A program made the translations under genes and the position numbers. DNA of 64,000 bases from Branchipolynoe longqiensis (Eukaryota; Annelida; Polychaeta; Phyllodocida; Polynoidae). The stretch covers positions 56,510,749 through 56,574,748 of the forward strand of contig CM059193.1 in NCBI GenBank assembly GCA_030323885.1, in the 5' to 3' direction. Shown here in pieces: positions 61,390 to 64,000 of this stretch (position 1 is its first letter; each line of letters opens with the position of its first letter). The notes below the pieces were generated by a model that ran no database searches, was not told where the DNA came from, and saw nothing but the letters and a program-made list of their open reading frames with translations.

Positions 61390-61900
61390 CTGAGGAGCGA
61401 GTATGGAATTCCGGGTTATTATACTGATGTAATGCTTATGCAGAATATATATACTCGGGTCATATATATAAATATATTTGAGTCGAATATTTAAATAAAT
61501 CGATGTAAATATGTGTATATAAATATAATAAATAATCTAAACATATCTTTCCAGGTATGTATTTAATCTAAAGCAACTCTTCTATGTGAACTACATAAGC
61601 AATTATATGAGTATAATTTATCCAGAAACCAAATATCTATGAAGTTCATATCAACATGACACTACACCAACTAAAACTGACACTTCTCCAGTCATCTACT
61701 GATCAGGCCTCCTGCCTCGCGTGGTGGCGCCACCTGCTGTGTCTTCCTCGTCTGTCTCCACCTCATGCCTCCACCTCACGTAGAGGTGGATATATATATA
61801 TATATAAACAGTTGGCCCCAATAAACAGAACAAGATAAGACTGATGTGGTTGAGAAGAAGATATATATTCTCTGGCGGAGATATATTAAATGCCCACCTA
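61390..61900. other. AT-rich DNA, no gene recognised
   Basis: Contains a short (TA)n run at 61,790-61,806 and the third copy of GTGGCGCCAC at 61,724-61,733. A 60-codon frame (61,656-61,838) is not recognised. Confidence 0.5.
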
Positions 61901-61960
61901 AAGTTAAAAATTGAATGCGTTAAGGCCAGGCGCAGCTGGCATACAGTGCACAGGGCCGCT

Positions 61961-61975
61961 CACAGGGGGCGCCAC
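61961..61975. promoter_or_regulatory. CTCF-like motif CACAGGGGGCGCCAC
   Basis: Partial fit to the CTCF core. Weaker than those at 46,865 and 47,420. Confidence 0.3.
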
Positions 61976-62088
61976 CGTGGTCTATGTCATAATAACAGGG
62001 TCAGCTAGATAGGATAAGTGCTAACTATTACATAGGGAACTGAAGATCGGTAGTGTCCTTGTTTATATTCCCATAATGGATTATAGAG

Positions 62089-62089
<1 letters not shown>

Positions 62090-62130
<41 letters not shown>

Positions 62131-62186
62131 GGCAAAGATATATATATATATATATCGGCGGATATATATATATATATATATATAAA
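62090..62186. repeat. (TA)n microsatellite, interrupted
   Basis: Three TA runs separated by GTGGGCAAAG and CGGCGGA. Confidence 0.95.
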
Positions 62187-62348
62187 TAATCCAAAATAAG
62201 TGCAGTATATAAATATATATGTAAATTTATATGTACTATAATGCACTATGCTAATAAGAAGCAACGGAGTGTGAATATGAATGCTGGCTAGACCAGGTTA
62301 CGATATATTACGTATTCTCCATTAACTCGCAGTCGCGCGCTAACCCCG

Positions 62349-62445
62349 ATCGGCATTACTAGGATAGAGCCACGACTGGTTAGCTCAGTATCAGGATAAC
62401 ATGACTGAGTGGGATATCGGCTCATGGTGTCGGCGGCCCCTGATT
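62349..62445 (+). repeat. SINE-A body fragment
   Basis: CGGCATTACTAGGATAGAGC to TGTCGGCGGCCCCTGATTT. Both ends lost. Confidence 0.8.
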
Positions 62446-62654
62446 TAGTCCTCCGTCGCCTGAGTAAAAGCCCCAACTCGCCGTGACCATGTGCTACTCA
62501 CACTCTTCAGCGCCCTCTACACACACATCCCTCGTTACTCTACTACAGGCGATGCCTCTTTAATCCGGTGTTCCATTTAACTCCCACGTTCCAGCATGGC
62601 TTCTATGGTTTTTACTTTTTATTTTGTGGTTTTGTTCTTTATATTTATTTTTGT
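62446..62654. other. No feature recognised
   Basis: Unique DNA, no open frame of note. Confidence 0.4.
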
Positions 62655-62880
62655 GGGTACATTAGTTGTTTAAGCAGGGGAAATTTCAGTCGCAGACGAC
62701 TGGTCTTCCTCATTCCACTGCTCCTTGCCCTATCCTAGTAATGCTGAGCACCGGCTAGGAAGCGACAAGTATCAATTTTTTAGTCATTGGTTTGATTCGA
62801 CCAGGATTCGAACCCACGATTCCACGATCTACCAACACGGGAGACAGACGCTCTAACTCATTCGGCCATCCCGTCTGGTT
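62655..62880 (-). repeat. SINE chimera (SINE-A head, SINE-C-type tail)
   Basis: The best-preserved member of the recombinant class: tail GTACATTAGTTGTTTAAGC and GGTCTTCCTCATTCCACTG, joined to CCTTGCCCTATCCTAGTAAT (SINE-A body) and the TTGAGCG-type head complement. Confidence 0.9.
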
Positions 62881-62918
62881 AACGTGGAACATATTACATG
62901 GAACAAATCAAACATTAA

Positions 62919-63300
62919 AGTTGCGTAGTCCGATGCTTTTGAGCTTCTGCCTTTTTCTGAGATACATTATATTGGGCTGATGGTTATAATCTACCTTGCT
63001 TTAGTTCGAAGTAATTTTCATCTTAAATGGCTAACTATTTAAATATTTGAAGTGGAAACATTCCATTTAAAAAAAAAAAAAATTTGAAGTGCAAACATGT
63101 AAAATTAATATTGGCAAGCATACCAAAACTCGGCACACTATAGGCTTCAGTGGTAATAGATTCTGGCAACTTCACTCAGCATTGCCTTCTATGTATTGAT
63201 AAATGTTTGATATGTGCATCAGTATCTAAGTTAGATATGGAGAATGAAATCTAGGTAATTTTTTCAGTTTTGAAAATTTGATGCTTTCATCAGACTATGT
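62919..63300 (+). mobile_element. T1 TIR element, copy 6
   Basis: AGTTGCGTAGTCCGATGC to GATGCTTTCATCAGACTATG with TTAA on the left (62,915-62,918). A short A-run and duplicated word (AATTTGAAGTGCAAACAT) sit inside at 63,045-63,100. Broken on the right by a SINE-C fragment. Confidence 0.8.
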
Positions 63301-63303
63301 CGA

Positions 63304-63424
63304 GTTTGTCGATAGAAAGCCCGAGCCTACACTTTTACCGACCCAAGTGATTTTTAACCTCCCACACCACATAGACATGGTATGAGAGCAACTGGCCTTT
63401 GATGACGCTGTAAGTTATACACAG
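63304..63424 (-). repeat. SINE-C body fragment
   Basis: GTCGATAGAAAGCCCGAGCC to GCTGTAAGTTATACACAGC. Head absent. Confidence 0.85.
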
Positions 63425-63612
63425 CTATATGAATTTTAACGTTGAATTTCACAATTATTTTCACTTAAAAAATCTCCAAAGTTAGCCATTTAAAATCACC
63501 GTTTCTTCAAAATAAAGCAAAGTAGATAATACTATCAATCAATCAAATGTATTTTATCTCAGAAGAAAGAAAAGAATGGAGGGAATTCGAAACCATTGGA
63601 CTACGCGACTTT
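63425..63612 (-). repeat. T1 fragment, opposite orientation
   Basis: Contains GAAACCATTGGACTACGCG and ends near TTTTAAC. Together with 62,919-63,300 it suggests two T1 copies fused or one inverted across the SINE-C fragment. Confidence 0.65.
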
Positions 63613-63619
63613 TAACTTT

Positions 63620-63870
63620 TGATTATTTATTAGTAAAGCAGGCCCCCGCAGGCCTCGGCTGGTGCCCGGCCGGTAGAAGCGAGCGCGTCACGTGGTGTAT
63701 AACTGCGCATGCGCATGCTTCAGCTCACTGACAAAGCCGCTTAGTGGCGCTGTGTGTGCGTGCGCGCTTGAATGACTCAATTGTGAATGGCGCAATTCTG
63801 AGTGACTTGATTCATTCTCTCTCTCTCTCTCAGCTCTGAGAAAAGCCGCCGGCGTATCATTGTGGGGGTC
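63620..63870. promoter_or_regulatory. CpG-rich block with E-box, NRF1 and AP-1 type motifs
   Basis: CACGTG (63,689-63,694), the palindrome TGCGCATGCGCA (63,704-63,715, a perfect NRF1 core) and TGACTCA (63,773-63,779) are followed by a (CT)n run at 63,815-63,832. This is the most promoter-like block in the window. No gene follows before the window edge. Confidence 0.5.
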
Positions 63871-64000
63871 AGGGAGTCTGGTGGGGAGTTGGGGTTTGGG
63901 GGGGGGGGGGTCCCCCTAAGTCACTGAGCGTGAAATTTTACACGTAGGACTTTCTCCATTCTATTGTAACTCTATGTTGAAACCTCCTTCCTGTTTTCCC
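63871..64000. other. Window edge, G-run, nothing recognised
   Basis: A run of Gs at 63,898-63,911 and no open frame. Confidence 0.5.

Overview
The window looks like accessory, repeat-dense DNA from a eukaryotic animal nuclear genome, most likely a mollusc and possibly a gastropod. I infer this from dozens of tRNA-derived SINE copies whose tails resemble invertebrate and molluscan SINEs (recalled, not searched), many short terminal-inverted-repeat (TIR) elements, LINE 3' ends, a tyrosine-recombinase retrotransposon and abundant simple repeats. There is no operon structure. I could not recognise a single intact host protein-coding gene. Nearly all long open frames are simple repeats or mobile elements. 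Family names (SINE-A to D, T1 to T8, H) are local to this annotation.

Layout. 0-10 kb: C-rich tracts, a CpG-rich block with promoter-type motifs (530-800), and a mosaic of TIR elements and SINE-A copies, including a 68-69 bp minisatellite built on a SINE tail. 10-19 kb: a 284-bp TIR element, a 1.35-kb C-rich minisatellite, SINE-A copies interrupted by a 400-bp retroposon (two insertions with target-site duplications), hexamer-array elements and a 0.7-kb G-rich block. 19-31 kb: SINEs of all four types, hexamer elements, a two-monomer TIR element and a local tandem duplication. 31-45 kb: LINE C-terminal and 3'-tail fragments, three minisatellites (periods about 105, 56 and 10-11 bp), more TIR elements, and a nest of one TIR element inside another at 44.2-45.15 kb. 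45-49 kb: a GC hairpin, CTCF-like motifs, GT-rich minisatellites and SINEs.

The centrepiece is at 49.5-56.2 kb. A DIRS-order retrotransposon carries five successive open regions: a zinc-knuckle ORF1, an unknown Cys-rich ORF2, reverse transcriptase, a broken RNase H and a tyrosine recombinase. It is about 6 kb long and sits inside an ACGT-rich TIR element whose two ends (49,518 and 56,173) still match. No methyltransferase region is visible between RNase H and recombinase, which favours a Ngaro- or PAT-like lineage over DIRS1-type. RNase H carries a stop and a frameshift, so this copy is probably dead or recently dying.

56-64 kb: a 63-bp minisatellite of 27 near-identical units (57,456-59,158) with an internal 11-unit duplication, a 5'-truncated LINE with an RNase H tail, two CpG-rich blocks with E-box, ETS, E2F and NRF1-type motifs, TA-rich repeats and a further TIR/SINE mosaic. 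The repeats interact: LINE tails are shared with SINE-like hitchhikers, SINEs exchange heads and tails, and SINE copies serve as landing sites for later insertions.
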